Below are positions 14,602-15,110 of a stretch of 15,110 bases of DNA, in pieces (positions within the stretch are counted from its first letter, which is position 1; every line of letters begins with the position of its first letter). A model generated the notes under the pieces. The model was given only the letters and a program-made list of their open reading frames with translations, did no database searches and had not been told where the DNA came from. The translations under genes were made by a program, and so were the position numbers. Origin of the DNA: Methyloradius sp035460505 (GTDB lineage Bacteria; Pseudomonadota; Gammaproteobacteria; Burkholderiales; Methylophilaceae). The stretch spans positions 1 through 15,110 of the forward strand of contig DATHWP010000067.1 in NCBI GenBank assembly GCA_035460505.1. Direction: 5' to 3'.

Positions 14602-15110
14602 TTGAGATCAGCGCTGCTTTTTTCAGGTTGAGCGGGAGCTTTTTTGGGTTTTATTACTTTTGGCTTAGCAGCTAGCACTTTAGATTGAGGCGCAACATGC
14701 TCAGCCACAATATACGATGGGCGGCCTTTAACTTCATCATAAATGCGGGCAAGATATTCGCCCAATATGCCAATGAATAAGAGTTGTACGCCAGAAAAGA
14801 ACATGATGCTGGCAATCACTGTAGGCCAGCCAGGTACGGACTCATCGAGGAATAATTTGTCGATGACGACAGAAAAACCATAGAAAAAGGCAATCAATGC
14901 CAATAAACCACCAACGGCACTAGCGAGTCGCAATGGCATTACCGAGAAGCTGGTAATGCCTGTCCAAGCCAAGCCTATGAGGCGTAGTCTTGAAAACGTA
15001 CTTTCGCCGTGCGTACGAGGTAAAGGCGTGTAAGGAATCCCGATAGACTTGTAACCAACCCAAGCGTAAATCCCCTTCATGAAGCGGCTACGCTCGGGCA
15101 GCGAACGTAG
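14598..15110 (-). CDS. Polyprenyl-phosphate glycosyltransferase (GT2, GtrB-type), 3' part
   Basis: Only the C-terminal 170 residues are in the window; the frame runs off the right edge. The visible start of the frame reads LPERSRFMKG, and the MKG methionine at 15080 is internal, since GtrB/DPM1-type proteins have this stretch just before their first membrane helix. Two membrane segments follow (about 58-83 and 96-122 of the visible part), and GEYLARIYDEVKGRP after the second is a strong signature of bactoprenol glycosyltransferases. These load a sugar from a nucleotide donor onto undecaprenyl phosphate. The catalytic GT2 domain with its DxD lies outside the window, so the sugar cannot be judged. 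The last 30 or so residues form an unusual lysine/alanine/proline-rich tail. Its TGA overlaps the start of the GtrA gene, suggesting a coupled GtrB-GtrA-deacetylase unit. Confidence 0.9.
   Translation of the reverse strand, partial: LRSLPERSRFMKGIYAWVGYKSIGIPYTPLPRTHGESTFSRLRLIGLAWTGITSFSVMPLRLASAVGGLLALIAFFYGFSVVIDKLFLDESVPGWPTVIASIMFFSGVQLLFIGILGEYLARIYDEVKGRPSYIVAEHVAPQSKVLAAKPKVIKPKKAPAQPEKSSADLK

Noticed and set aside
1..15110. CRISPR array, tRNA, insertion sequence, toxin-antitoxin or phage gene
   Set aside because: I looked for regular direct repeats, cloverleaf ends, transposase motifs and small paired genes and saw none; nearly all bases belong to metabolic or envelope genes.

Overview
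The window is ordinary-density bacterial chromosome, roughly 45-47% GC by eye. It carries twelve genes, two of them cut by the window edges. Protein style (two GH57 enzymes behind glgC, an NdvB-type glucan synthase, an EAL-CBS-GGDEF protein, a short CDF transporter, a GtrB/GtrA/YdjC-type trio) suggests a Gram-negative betaproteobacterium. A Methylophilaceae-like (Methylotenera/Methylophilus-type) methylotroph is my best guess, but no rRNA or taxonomic marker is present. I see no tRNA, rRNA, CRISPR array, insertion sequence or phage gene.

Region 1 (1-5405, + strand) is an alpha-glucan block. It holds the 3' part of glgC (ADP-glucose pyrophosphorylase), a GH57 alpha-amylase/amylopullulanase-like enzyme, a GH57 4-alpha-glucanotransferase with DUF1925/DUF1926-type C-terminal parts, and a ROK-family glucokinase. 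The gaps are only 51-69 bp and none holds a convincing terminator, so they are probably one operon. Together they can make the glycogen precursor, cut and reshuffle alpha-1,4-glucan in the cytoplasm, and phosphorylate the released glucose.

Region 2 (5496-8376) holds a cytoplasmic c-di-GMP protein (EAL, two CBS-like repeats, GGDEF) on the + strand. Facing it is a short cation diffusion facilitator transporter on the - strand. A shared hairpin lies between the two gene ends. A second hairpin at 8333-8368 pairs well only as - strand RNA and lies just past the stop codon of the following - strand gene.

Region 3 (8377-12562, - strand) is a two-gene beta-glucan block. A membrane-anchored GH17-like protein with about seven C-terminal membrane helices is followed 37 bp later by an NdvB-like protein that fuses a periplasmic GH17-like domain to a cytoplasmic GT2 synthase. 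Both GH17 domains keep both catalytic glutamates. This is a plausible synthesis-and-remodelling pair for a periplasmic or exported beta-1,3-type glucan.

Region 4 (12563-15110) starts with a divergent promoter region and a small secreted protein of unknown family on the + strand, closed by a strong terminator. A - strand set then runs in from the right edge: a polyprenyl-phosphate glycosyltransferase (GtrB-type, partial), a GtrA-family membrane protein and a ChbG/HpnK (YdjC)-family deacetylase. The junctions overlap by 4 bp (GTGA and ATGA), so the three look translationally coupled. The set resembles lipid-linked amino-sugar pathways in which undecaprenyl-phosphate-GalNAc is made and then deacetylated.

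The window is thus dominated by glucose-polymer and envelope-sugar chemistry, with a c-di-GMP protein between the alpha-glucan and beta-glucan blocks. Nothing is an obviously new defence or mobile system. The most interesting points are the twin GH17 architecture, the coupled GT2-GtrA-deacetylase trio, the non-canonical c-di-GMP motifs and the unrecognised secreted protein.
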